Positions 1 to 4,719 of a stretch of DNA of 5,041 bases are shown here, piece after piece. The translations under genes were made by a program, and so were the position numbers. Source of the DNA: DASQBT01 sp035635075 (GTDB lineage Bacteria; Pseudomonadota; Gammaproteobacteria; Burkholderiales; Thiobacillaceae); contig DASQBT010000202.1 in NCBI GenBank assembly GCA_035635075.1, forward strand, positions 1 through 5,041, in the 5' to 3' direction. Every line of letters begins with the position of its first letter. The first letter of the stretch is position 1. The notes under the pieces were generated by a model. That model was not told the DNA's origin. It saw only the letters and a list, made by a program, of their open reading frames with translations, and did no database searches.

Positions 1-931
1 CCCCATAACCCTTGGCCTTGGGGAAAAGGTAGGGCGTATGTCCAGTGAGTGGTTGCAACTCGCGCAAGAGTTCAAGGGCCTGACGTGAAAGCGGAACAGT
101 GTGCGCCGGCAGATGCTTGCCTACCTTCATGCGCATGGCCGGGACTTTCCATTCCTTGGCCTGCCAGTCGATCTCCTCCCACCGTGCAAAGCGAAACTCC
201 TGGGCGCGAACGAACGTCAGTAACGCGAAATAACAGGCATGCCGGGTTATAGGCTCAAAGCCATTGGCGGCCCGCAAATCCCGCAGAAACTCGCCGAATT
301 CGAGACGGTTGGTAATTGCCGGGCGGTGAGTAGTGGCAGGCTTGGTCATAGCGCCCAGCAGATGCGCAGCAGGATTGTCTTCAGCCCTGCCGGTCGCCAC
401 GGCGTAGCGGAATATCTGCCCGCACATTTCACGCAGGCGGCTTGCCGTGAAGGCGATGCCCTGAGCCTCAACCTTGCGCAGCATCGCCAGCAATTGCGAT
501 GCCTTGACCTCCGCAACAGGCAGATGGCCAATTTCCGGGAACACGTAGCCTTGCAGGTGAGTGAGGGCCTTGTCGGCGGTCACCTTGGCCCAAGTCTGAG
601 CTTTACTAGAGTGCCATTCGCGCCCCACGGCCTCAAAGCTGTTGGCATGTGCGATCTTCTTTGCCCGCTTGGCTTCCTGCTTCGCTTCGCCCGGGTCGAT
701 GCCGTCAGCGAGCAGTTGCCGGGCCTCAGCCAGCCATTCGCGACCGCGTGCCAGGCTCACGTCTGGATAAGTACCCAGGGCCAGCGTCTTCTGCTTGCCG
801 CTGAATCTGTAGTTCATCCGCCAATACTTGCCGGCCTGATTCACCAGCAAGTAAAGGCCTTTCTCATCGGTGAGCTTGTAGGGCTTCTCTGCGGCCTTCG
901 CTTTCCTGATCGCCGGGTCTGACAGCGGCAT
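1..931 (-). CDS. P4-type tyrosine site-specific integrase, C-terminus cut by the left edge
   Basis: This is a site-specific recombinase that would integrate and excise a mobile element at the adjacent tRNA-Thr gene. I translated the minus strand from the ATG at 931 and found 310 uninterrupted codons running off the left edge. Residues 1-90 match the N-terminal arm-binding domain of P4-like integrases (DUF4102): a start like MPLSDPAIRKAK, then GLYLLV and LGTYPDVSLARGR. Residues 98-191 look like the helical core-binding domain, with GHLPVAEV and IFRYAVATGRAEDNPA. The catalytic domain begins near residue 207. Arg242 in TFVRAQEF should be the first catalytic arginine and Lys269 in RMKVGKH the beta-hairpin lysine. 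The HxxR motif, the second histidine and the tyrosine lie beyond the edge; the family is usually about 400 residues. AAAGG at 944-940, eight bases before the ATG, is a good ribosome site. The family assignment is secure. Activity cannot be judged without the missing part. Confidence 0.93.
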   Translation of the reverse strand, partial: MPLSDPAIRKAKAAEKPYKLTDEKGLYLLVNQAGKYWRMNYRFSGKQKTLALGTYPDVSLARGREWLAEARQLLADGIDPGEAKQEAKRAKKIAHANSFEAVGREWHSSKAQTWAKVTADKALTHLQGYVFPEIGHLPVAEVKASQLLAMLRKVEAQGIAFTASRLREMCGQIFRYAVATGRAEDNPAAHLLGAMTKPATTHRPAITNRLEFGEFLRDLRAANGFEPITRHACYFALLTFVRAQEFRFARWEEIDWQAKEWKVPAMRMKVGKHLPAHTVPLSRQALELLRELQPLTGHTPYLFPKAKGYG

Positions 932-967
932 GGTACGCACCTTTGGGACTGTTGATGGTATCGACCT

Positions 968-990
968 TGCTGGTACCTCAGATACCAGCA
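968..990. promoter_or_regulatory. Perfect 8-bp inverted repeat upstream of the integrase
   Basis: TGCTGGTA at 968-975 and TACCAGCA at 983-990 are perfect reverse complements separated by 7 bases. The arms contain the TGGTA/TACCA pentamer that recurs throughout this upstream region. It lies 37 bp before the integrase start and would be in the 5' leader if the promoter proposed at 991-1019 is right. Possible roles are an operator, an integrase arm-type site, or a leader hairpin. No T-run follows on the minus strand, so it is not a normal intrinsic terminator. The repeat is seen directly; its function is inferred. Confidence 0.5.
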
Positions 991-1019
991 TAAGTACCAT
1001 CACTGTGATGGTATTTCAA
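991..1019 (-). promoter_or_regulatory. Tentative integrase promoter
   Basis: On the minus strand TTGAAA (1019-1014) resembles a -35 box. After exactly 17 bases it is followed by TACTTA (996-991), a poor -10 match. The 19-bp palindrome at 995-1013 fills the spacer, a common place for a repressor operator. The -10 box is weak enough that this is only a candidate. Transcription from the upstream tRNA or sspAB is an alternative source of integrase mRNA. Confidence 0.3.
995..1013. promoter_or_regulatory. Perfect 19-bp palindrome, candidate operator for the integrase gene
   Basis: TACCATCACTGTGATGGTA is a perfect inverted repeat with 9-bp arms around a single central base at 1004. A half-site copy, TGATGGTA, recurs at 953-960. 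The centre lies 25 bp from the centre of the inverted repeat at 968-990. A perfect palindrome of this length upstream of an integrase is best read as the binding site of a dimeric regulator, such as an element-encoded repressor or excisionase-type protein, or the integrase acting on its own promoter. Which protein binds cannot be told from this window. Confidence 0.55.
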
Positions 1020-1091
1020 TGCTACACCATGAAACAGCCTGACACAAGGAAACCTCTCTTATTCCCTGCTAATACTGTGTTTGTGCTACGT

Positions 1092-1116
1092 GGTAAGACG
1101 GGGTAAGAGGGGTAGA
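1092..1116. repeat. Short direct repeats beside the tRNA 3' end
   Basis: GGTAAGA occurs at 1092-1098 and again at 1102-1108, followed by the shorter GGTAGA at 1111-1116, directly before the encoded CCA end of the tRNA (1117-1119). The spacing is 10 then 9 bp, about one helical turn. This is compatible with adjacent binding sites for the integrase or an accessory protein at the attachment site. The repeats are short and could be chance. Confidence 0.35.
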
Positions 1117-1148
1117 TGGTGCCGACTATCTGACTCGAACAGATGACC
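1117..1148. other. Probable attachment site within the 3' end of tRNA-Thr
   Basis: The T arm, acceptor 3' strand and CCA of the tRNA lie on the integrase side. The 3' end of a tRNA is the usual crossover region for P4-type integrases, which carry a copy of that end to restore the gene. The limits given are an estimate covering the T arm to the CCA. The true identity block can be set only by finding the duplicate at the other end of the element. Confidence 0.4.
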
Positions 1149-1192
1149 TACCGCTTACAAGGCGGTTGCTCTACCAACTGAGCTAAGCCGGC
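1117..1192 (-). tRNA. tRNA-Thr (anticodon TGT)
   Basis: The 76-nt minus-strand gene folds as a complete cloverleaf. The acceptor strands GCCGGCT and AGTCGGC pair with one G-T wobble. The D arm is GCTC/GAGC. The anticodon stem ACCGC/GCGGT carries the loop CTTGTAA, with anticodon TGT at 1159-1157. The variable loop is AGGTC, and the T stem ATCTG/CAGAT encloses TTCGAGT. The discriminator A (1120) and CCA (1119-1117) are encoded. It decodes ACA and probably other threonine ACN codons. It sits 36 bp downstream of sspB on the same strand and appears intact despite being the likely integration target. Confidence 0.97.
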
Positions 1193-1200
1193 ATTGGACA

Positions 1201-1225
1201 GCGCAGGATTCTAACAATTCTGCGC
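1201..1225 (-). promoter_or_regulatory. Hairpin with a possible tRNA promoter -10 box between sspB and the tRNA
   Basis: GCGCAGGATT (1201-1210) and AATTCTGCGC (1216-1225) form 10-bp arms with one non-Watson-Crick position around the loop CTAAC. On the minus strand TAGAAT (1213-1208) is a good -10 match. It is followed by the GC-rich CCTGCGC discriminator typical of stringently controlled stable-RNA promoters, 15 bases before the tRNA 5' end. No convincing -35 is present 17 bases upstream. Alternatively the hairpin is an RNA processing signal of an sspAB-tRNA transcript. Without a T-run it is not a standard terminator. Confidence 0.35.
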
Positions 1226-1228
1226 ATA

Positions 1229-1651
1229 CTATTTGATGATTTTCAGCTTGGGACGGCCCTTCGGCGGCTCCGGAGGCTCGGGGCCCTGTTCCGCGGCAGC
1301 AGCGTCGGTCGTCTGAGCGTTCGCTGTGTCCTCCACTGGAAACTGCATGCCTTCGCCGTTTTCCCGGGCGTAGATCGCCGCCACCCGCTCCACCGGCACG
1401 CGAATCTCCTGCGACACGCCGCCAAAGCGCGCGGAGAACTGAATCCAGTCGTTGTCCATGGTTAGGTTCCGGGTGGCGCCGGCGCCGACATTGAGCACGA
1501 TCTGCCCGTCCTTGGCGTAACCCGGCGGCACGCGGGTGCGCCCATCCACATGGACCAGCAGATAAGGGGTGAAGCCGTTGTCCACGCACCACTCGTACAT
1601 GGCGCGAATCAGATAGGGCCGGGTGGACCCCGGTTTCGGCCCCTGCTCCAT
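1229..1651 (-). CDS. sspB: SspB, ClpXP protease specificity-enhancing adaptor
   Basis: SspB binds ssrA-tagged polypeptides released by trans-translation and tethers them to ClpX, speeding cytoplasmic degradation by ClpXP. The 140-residue product matches the family along its length. The N-terminal substrate-binding domain (about residues 8-105) has RPYLIRAMYEW, the DGQIVLNVG strand, FSARFGG and AIYARENG. A flexible linker rich in Ala, Glu and Pro follows at about 107-131. The last residues, GRPKLKIIK, form the ClpX-binding tail (E. coli ends GRPALRVVK, from memory). The protein is shorter than the 165-residue E. coli version because of a shorter linker. The ATG directly abuts the sspA stop with no intervening base and no strong ribosome site, so translation is probably coupled to sspA. 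Both termini look complete. Confidence 0.97.
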   Translation of the reverse strand: MEQGPKPGSTRPYLIRAMYEWCVDNGFTPYLLVHVDGRTRVPPGYAKDGQIVLNVGAGATRNLTMDNDWIQFSARFGGVSQEIRVPVERVAAIYARENGEGMQFPVEDTANAQTTDAAAAEQGPEPPEPPKGRPKLKIIK

Positions 1652-2251
1652 CTACTTGCGCATGGCTTTTTCAGTGGGGGTCAGCGCATCGATGAACGCG
1701 GGCCGGGAAAAAAGCCGCTCGCGGAATTTGAGCACCGGAGCCGCCTGCTTCGGCAGTTGGATGTCGTAGTGCTCGAGACGCCACAGCAGGGGCGCGATCG
1801 CGACATCCAGCATGGAGAACTCGTCGTTCATCAGATAGGTTTGCTTGGTGAGTATGGGGGTCAACTGGGTCAGAGCATCGCGGATTTCCTGACGCGACTT
1901 GTCTGCGGTCTTCTGGCTGCCGTGTTCAAGCTGATTGACGTGGGTGAACAGGTTGCTCTCAAAGTTGTACAGCACCAGCCGCGCGCGCGCGCGCATCACG
2001 GGGTCGGCCGGCATCAGCTGCGGATGGGGAAAGCGTTCGTCGATGTATTCATTGATGATGTTGGACTCATACAGCACCAGATCCCGCTCGACCAGGACAG
2101 GCACCTTGCCGTAAGGGTTGATCACGGCCAGATCCTCGGCCTTGTTGTGCAGGTCCACATCGATGACTTCGAAATCCATGCCCTTTTCAAAGAGCACAAT
2201 GCGGCAACGGTGGCTGTATGGATCAATAGTTCCCGAGTAGAGGGTCATCAT
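1652..2251 (-). CDS. sspA: SspA, stringent starvation protein A
   Basis: SspA is a GST-fold protein without known transferase activity. It associates with RNA polymerase and sigma-70 and controls stationary-phase, acid-stress and virulence genes in E. coli and relatives. The 199-residue product has an N-terminal thioredoxin-like domain (residues 3-78) with TLYSGTIDPYSHRCRIVL, the conserved cis-proline segment KVPVL (Pro51) and YESNIINEYIDERF. The PHP triplet at 75-77 corresponds to the surface pocket reported as essential for E. coli SspA activity. The all-helical C-terminal domain spans about 85-190. Two ATGs stand in tandem at the start. I chose the first (2251) because AAGGG lies at a good distance upstream in AATTAAGGGATTTCC. 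It forms an operon with sspB and follows petC after a terminator, as in Pseudomonas-type genomes. Confidence 0.97.
   Translation of the reverse strand: MMTLYSGTIDPYSHRCRIVLFEKGMDFEVIDVDLHNKAEDLAVINPYGKVPVLVERDLVLYESNIINEYIDERFPHPQLMPADPVMRARARLVLYNFESNLFTHVNQLEHGSQKTADKSRQEIRDALTQLTPILTKQTYLMNDEFSMLDVAIAPLLWRLEHYDIQLPKQAAPVLKFRERLFSRPAFIDALTPTEKAMRK
1980..1994. repeat. Alternating CG dinucleotide tract inside sspA
   Basis: Fifteen bases of uninterrupted alternating C and G lie within sspA and encode the Arg-Ala-Arg-Ala part of MRARARL at the start of the C-terminal helical domain. Such tracts can slip during replication and can adopt Z-DNA. A two-base change would frameshift sspA. The protein context (an alternating Arg/Ala helix using CGC and GCG codons) explains it without any special role. 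Confidence 0.6.
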
Positions 2252-2284
2252 GGTGGAAATCCCTTAATTTAGTGAGGCGGCCAC

Positions 2285-2315
2285 ATTATGCAGCGACACT
2301 TTTGACGTTGCACAA
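2285..2315 (-). promoter_or_regulatory. Candidate sspA promoter
   Basis: On the minus strand CATAAT (2290-2285) is a good -10 box, with TTGTGC (2315-2310) as a partial -35 match 19 bases upstream. The start of transcription would fall near 2278, giving a leader of about 27 bases that contains the AAGGG ribosome site. The spacing is longer than ideal. A promoter somewhere between the pet terminator and sspA is required if the terminator works, which makes this the best candidate. Confidence 0.4.
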
Positions 2316-2400
2316 CACGGCAATTTCAAACAGGACAACGGGACGCCTCGACAACCCGCTGTGCCAACTGCAATTGGATTCGGCGCGCGCTTGGATCATT

Positions 2401-2421
2401 CCGCTTGTCCGCTGTAAGCGG
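2401..2421. repeat. Small nested inverted repeats in the petC-sspA gap
   Basis: CCGCTT (2401-2406) and AAGCGG (2416-2421) are exact reverse complements around a 9-base loop. Within the same stretch CCGCT can also pair with AGCGG in a tighter form. The remainder of the 279-bp gap (2252-2530), outside the terminator and the candidate promoter, shows no coding potential or RNA gene that I recognise. The arms are short, so the functional value is doubtful. Confidence 0.25.
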
Positions 2422-2475
2422 GCGTCCGACCTGCTGCATTTCACCGTCGCGCCGGATCAACAGCTTGTGCATCCC

Positions 2476-2510
2476 AAAAAGCCGACAGCCGGAACTTGTC
2501 CGGCTGCCGG
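2476..2510 (-). terminator. Intrinsic terminator of the pet operon
   Basis: On the minus strand the 12-base arms CCGGCAGCCGGA (2510-2499) and TCCGGCTGTCGG (2493-2482) pair with a single G-U wobble around the 5-base loop CAAGT. GC and then five Ts (2480-2476) follow. The stem is GC-rich and begins 20 bases after the petC stop, the standard form and place for a rho-independent terminator. It separates pet from ssp transcription, though read-through remains possible because the T-run is short. Confidence 0.88.
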
Positions 2511-2530
2511 TCGCGTCGTCCAACGTCGAA

Positions 2531-3271
2531 CTAGTGTATGTCCCTCCAGAACTCCTTCTTCAGGTAATAAGCCACGATGAAGAACATGCCTAGAAATAGC
2601 AGCACGAACAGGCCGGTGGTCATGCGCTTCTCCTTGGCGGGCTCGCCCATCCAGGCAAGATAATTCACCAGGTCGCCAACCATTGCGTCGTACTGGGCAA
2701 GAGACACGGAACCCGGCTTCACCAACTCAAAACGATCGAACACGCGCCTTTCCTCTCCATCTGCCTCCTTCTCGGTGCGGAAATGTGCAATTTGCTCGCC
2801 CTGCAGCGTGGCCATGACATGCGGCATTCCCACCTTGTCGAACACGACGTTGTTCCAGCCCGTGGGCCGGGAATCATCGCGGTAGAAGCTACGCAGATAG
2901 GTGTACAGCCAGTCCGGACCGCGCGAGCGAGCGATTACGGTGAGATCGGGCGGAGTCGCACCAAACCAGTCTTTCGCGTCCTTTTTGCTCATCGCGATGG
3001 TCATGGTCTCACCGGGCTTTTCACGGGTGAACAGCAGGTTTTCCTTAATCTGGTCTTCGCTCAGACCCAAATCCTGCAGCCGGGAATAGCGCATGTAGTT
3101 GGCGCTGTGGCAGTTCAGGCAGTAATTCACGAACACGCGGGCACCCCGCTGCAGCGAGGCCTGATTGGTCAAATCAACGGGCGCCTTGTCCAGCCTGACG
3201 CTTTCTTCGGAAGCGGATGCGAGAGCGGGAACGAACGCCAGCGCCGCGACTAATTTCATGATGCGTTTCAT
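2531..3271 (-). CDS. petC: Cytochrome c1, cytochrome bc1 complex subunit
   Basis: This periplasm-facing, membrane-anchored c-type cytochrome takes electrons from the Rieske protein and passes them to a soluble or membrane cytochrome c. The 246-residue product has an N-terminal signal peptide (about residues 1-20, likely cleaved after ALASA). The covalent haem motif CLNCH is at 51-55, followed by the usual SANYMRYSRL. TPPDLTVIARSRG lies at 106-118. RPTGWNNVVFDKVGMPHVM contains Met149, the expected sixth haem ligand. A single C-terminal anchor helix spans about 219-237 and ends in KKEFWRDIH. The length is normal for the gammaproteobacterial family. Its ATG overlaps the petB TGA by one base (TGATG), with AAAGGG upstream inside petB, so translation is coupled. 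It is the last gene of the pet operon. Confidence 0.97.
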   Translation of the reverse strand: MKRIMKLVAALAFVPALASASEESVRLDKAPVDLTNQASLQRGARVFVNYCLNCHSANYMRYSRLQDLGLSEDQIKENLLFTREKPGETMTIAMSKKDAKDWFGATPPDLTVIARSRGPDWLYTYLRSFYRDDSRPTGWNNVVFDKVGMPHVMATLQGEQIAHFRTEKEADGEERRVFDRFELVKPGSVSLAQYDAMVGDLVNYLAWMGEPAKEKRMTTGLFVLLFLGMFFIVAYYLKKEFWRDIH

Positions 3272-4683
3272 CAGCCAGTCACCCTTTCCGGTTCGGGTTT
3301 GGTTTTGTCAGATGCAAGATAGAAAGGCATCAGCGCGAAACAAGCCGTGTACAACAAGAACATCATACTCAGTTTTCCGTCACTGATCGCCCGGGTCGAT
3401 CCCCAGATGATCCCCACCCCCAGGGCGATGATCGCAATGATGAAGGCGTTTTGCAGTGGCCCCAGAATCGGCTTGCGTCCCGCCTTCGAATACCATGGCA
3501 ACGCATAGAAGAAGCCCAGATAGATCACGGTCAGGATGCGCGCCAGCCAGGTGAGCGTGGGCTCCGCCGGCAGGACGCCCAACCAGCCGAGGCCGATGAA
3601 GGCAAGCACGAACGCAGCGAGGAACAGCTTGTAAGTCGGGCCCCGATAGCGGATTGACTTCACCGGACTATTGTCGATCCAGGGCAAGGCCGCGAAGATC
3701 AGAACCGCAATGCCCATCATCACCACACCCGGGAATTGCGAGCCGAACAGCGGTGGCACCGCGCGCAGCACCGCGTAGAACGGAGTGAAGTACCAGACCG
3801 GCGCGATATGCGGCGGCGTCTTCAGGGGATCGGCCGGTTCGAAGTTCGGATGCTCCAGGAAATAGCCACCGCCATCGGGCCAGAAAAAGATCACGAAAGC
3901 GGCGAAGAACAGGAACACGATAACACCGACGATATCCTTGACCGTGTAGTAGGGATGGAAGGGAATGCCGTCCAGCGGTTTGCCCTTTTCGTCCATATAT
4001 TTCTTGATTTCCACACCTTCCGGATTATTGGAGCCGACATGATGCAGGGCGATGACATGAGCGACCACCAGGCCCAGCAGCGCCAGGGGAATGGCGATCA
4101 CATGCAGGGCGAAGAAGCGGTTCAGGGTGGCATCCGACACCACATAATCACCGCGAATCCAGAGAGTGAGATCGTCACCGATGCCGGGAATGGCGCCGAA
4201 CAGGGAAATGATCACCTGGGCACCCCAATAGGACATCTGACCCCAGGGCAGCAGATAGCCGAAGAAGGATTCCGCCATCAGGCACAGGAAGATCAGCATC
4301 CCGATCAGCCAGACCAGTTCCCGCGGGCTTTTATAGGAGCCGTACATCAGGCCCCGAAACATATGGAGATACACCACGATGAAGAAAGCCGAGGCGCCGG
4401 TCGAGTGCATATAGCGGATCAACCAGCCCCACTTGACATCACGCATGATGTATTCCACCGAGCCGAAGGCCAGATCGGCGGCGGGCTTGTAATTCATTGT
4501 CAGCCACAGACCGGTCAGAAGCTGATTGATCAGCACGACCAGCGACAGTACTCCGAAGATATAGAAAAAGTTAAAGTTCGGTGGTGCGAAGTATTCGCCT
4601 ACATGCTCGCGCCAGAGCTGGGTGAGCGGGAAGCGTTCGTCGATCCAACCGCGTAAACCTGTAGTACCTTGCGTATTCGCCAT
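3271..4683 (-). CDS. petB: Cytochrome b, cytochrome bc1 complex, with an extended C-terminal region
   Basis: Cytochrome b is the integral-membrane core of the bc1 complex. It holds haems bL and bH and the Qo and Qi quinone sites that drive the proton-motive Q cycle. Haem ligands are His93 and His107 in the second helix and His194 and His209 in the fourth. Other family blocks are RYMHSTGASAFF, FGYLLPWGQMSYWGAQV, GSNNPEG and DGIPFHPYYTVKD. The Qo motif at 295-298 is PVWY. I count the canonical eight helices at about 38-62, 88-111, 123-146, 188-213, 250-268, 319-336, 352-370 and 379-398. Two further hydrophobic segments follow at 411-429 and 440-457, before the ending KTKPEPERVTG. At 470 residues it is longer than the roughly 400 I recall for Pseudomonas PetB. 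The start is supported by AGAGAGG seven bases upstream. Confidence 0.97.
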   Translation of the reverse strand: MANTQGTTGLRGWIDERFPLTQLWREHVGEYFAPPNFNFFYIFGVLSLVVLINQLLTGLWLTMNYKPAADLAFGSVEYIMRDVKWGWLIRYMHSTGASAFFIVVYLHMFRGLMYGSYKSPRELVWLIGMLIFLCLMAESFFGYLLPWGQMSYWGAQVIISLFGAIPGIGDDLTLWIRGDYVVSDATLNRFFALHVIAIPLALLGLVVAHVIALHHVGSNNPEGVEIKKYMDEKGKPLDGIPFHPYYTVKDIVGVIVFLFFAAFVIFFWPDGGGYFLEHPNFEPADPLKTPPHIAPVWYFTPFYAVLRAVPPLFGSQFPGVVMMGIAVLIFAALPWIDNSPVKSIRYRGPTYKLFLAAFVLAFIGLGWLGVLPAEPTLTWLARILTVIYLGFFYALPWYSKAGRKPILGPLQNAFIIAIIALGVGIIWGSTRAISDGKLSMMFLLYTACFALMPFYLASDKTKPEPERVTG

Positions 4684-4702
4684 GATACAGCCTCTCTAAC
4701 TA

Positions 4703-4719
4703 GCAACGCTAAGCGTTGC
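4703..4719. repeat. Perfect 17-bp inverted repeat across the petA stop codon
   Basis: GCAACGCT (4703-4710) and AGCGTTGC (4712-4719) are exact reverse complements around one base. They cover the petA stop codon (4711-4709). In RNA the tip must open, giving a 7-bp stem with a 3-base loop. It lies just before the petB ribosome site and might influence petA-petB stoichiometry or mRNA stability. No T-run follows, so it is not a terminator. Confidence 0.4.

Larger units (their letters stand above)
1..1120. mobile_element. End of an integrated genomic island or prophage-like element at tRNA-Thr
   Basis: The integrase is co-oriented with an intact tRNA and begins 185 bp past the tRNA 3' end. P4-type integrases characteristically use the 3' end of tRNA genes and leave the tRNA functional, so the element should extend from the tRNA 3' end leftward out of the window. 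The chromosomal side, sspB-sspA-pet, is a conserved housekeeping arrangement. I see no second attachment repeat here, and none is expected, because it would lie at the far end of the element. The type of element (prophage, satellite, integrative and conjugative element, or defence island) cannot be told from the integrase alone. The exact boundary is inferred. Confidence 0.75.

Noticed and set aside
239..922. A 227-codon plus-strand open frame
   Set aside because: It lies antisense to the integrase, which has clear family motifs over the whole span. The plus-strand product has no recognisable domain.
1201..1225. The sspB-tRNA hairpin as an intrinsic terminator
   Set aside because: No T-run follows on the minus strand and the tRNA begins 9 bases later, so a promoter or processing role fits better.
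1155..1592. A 145-codon minus-strand open frame in another frame of sspB
   Set aside because: It overlaps sspB and runs into the tRNA gene. Its Arg/Ala-rich low-complexity protein is typical of an out-of-frame GC-rich shadow.
1550..2272. A 240-codon plus-strand open frame opposite sspA
   Set aside because: sspA and the start of sspB are unambiguous on the other strand. The plus frame has no family resemblance.
2272..2593. Short plus-strand frames in the petC-sspA gap
   Set aside because: They run across the intrinsic terminator and into the end of petC, and lack a convincing ribosome site or any recognisable protein feature.
3790..3801. PVWY instead of the textbook PEWY Qo motif in cytochrome b, as a possible defect
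   Set aside because: PVWY is, to my knowledge, the normal variant in beta- and gammaproteobacterial cytochrome b, so it supports the taxonomy and is not an anomaly.
4057..4104. Fifteen-residue offset between the second haem-ligand pair (His194, His209), against 14 in mitochondrial cytochrome b
   Set aside because: From memory Pseudomonas PetB has the same spacing, so it is probably normal for the lineage.
3736..4656. A 306-codon plus-strand open frame
   Set aside because: It is the antisense shadow of cytochrome b. Its His/Gln/Asp-rich composition is what reverse-complementing transmembrane codons produces.
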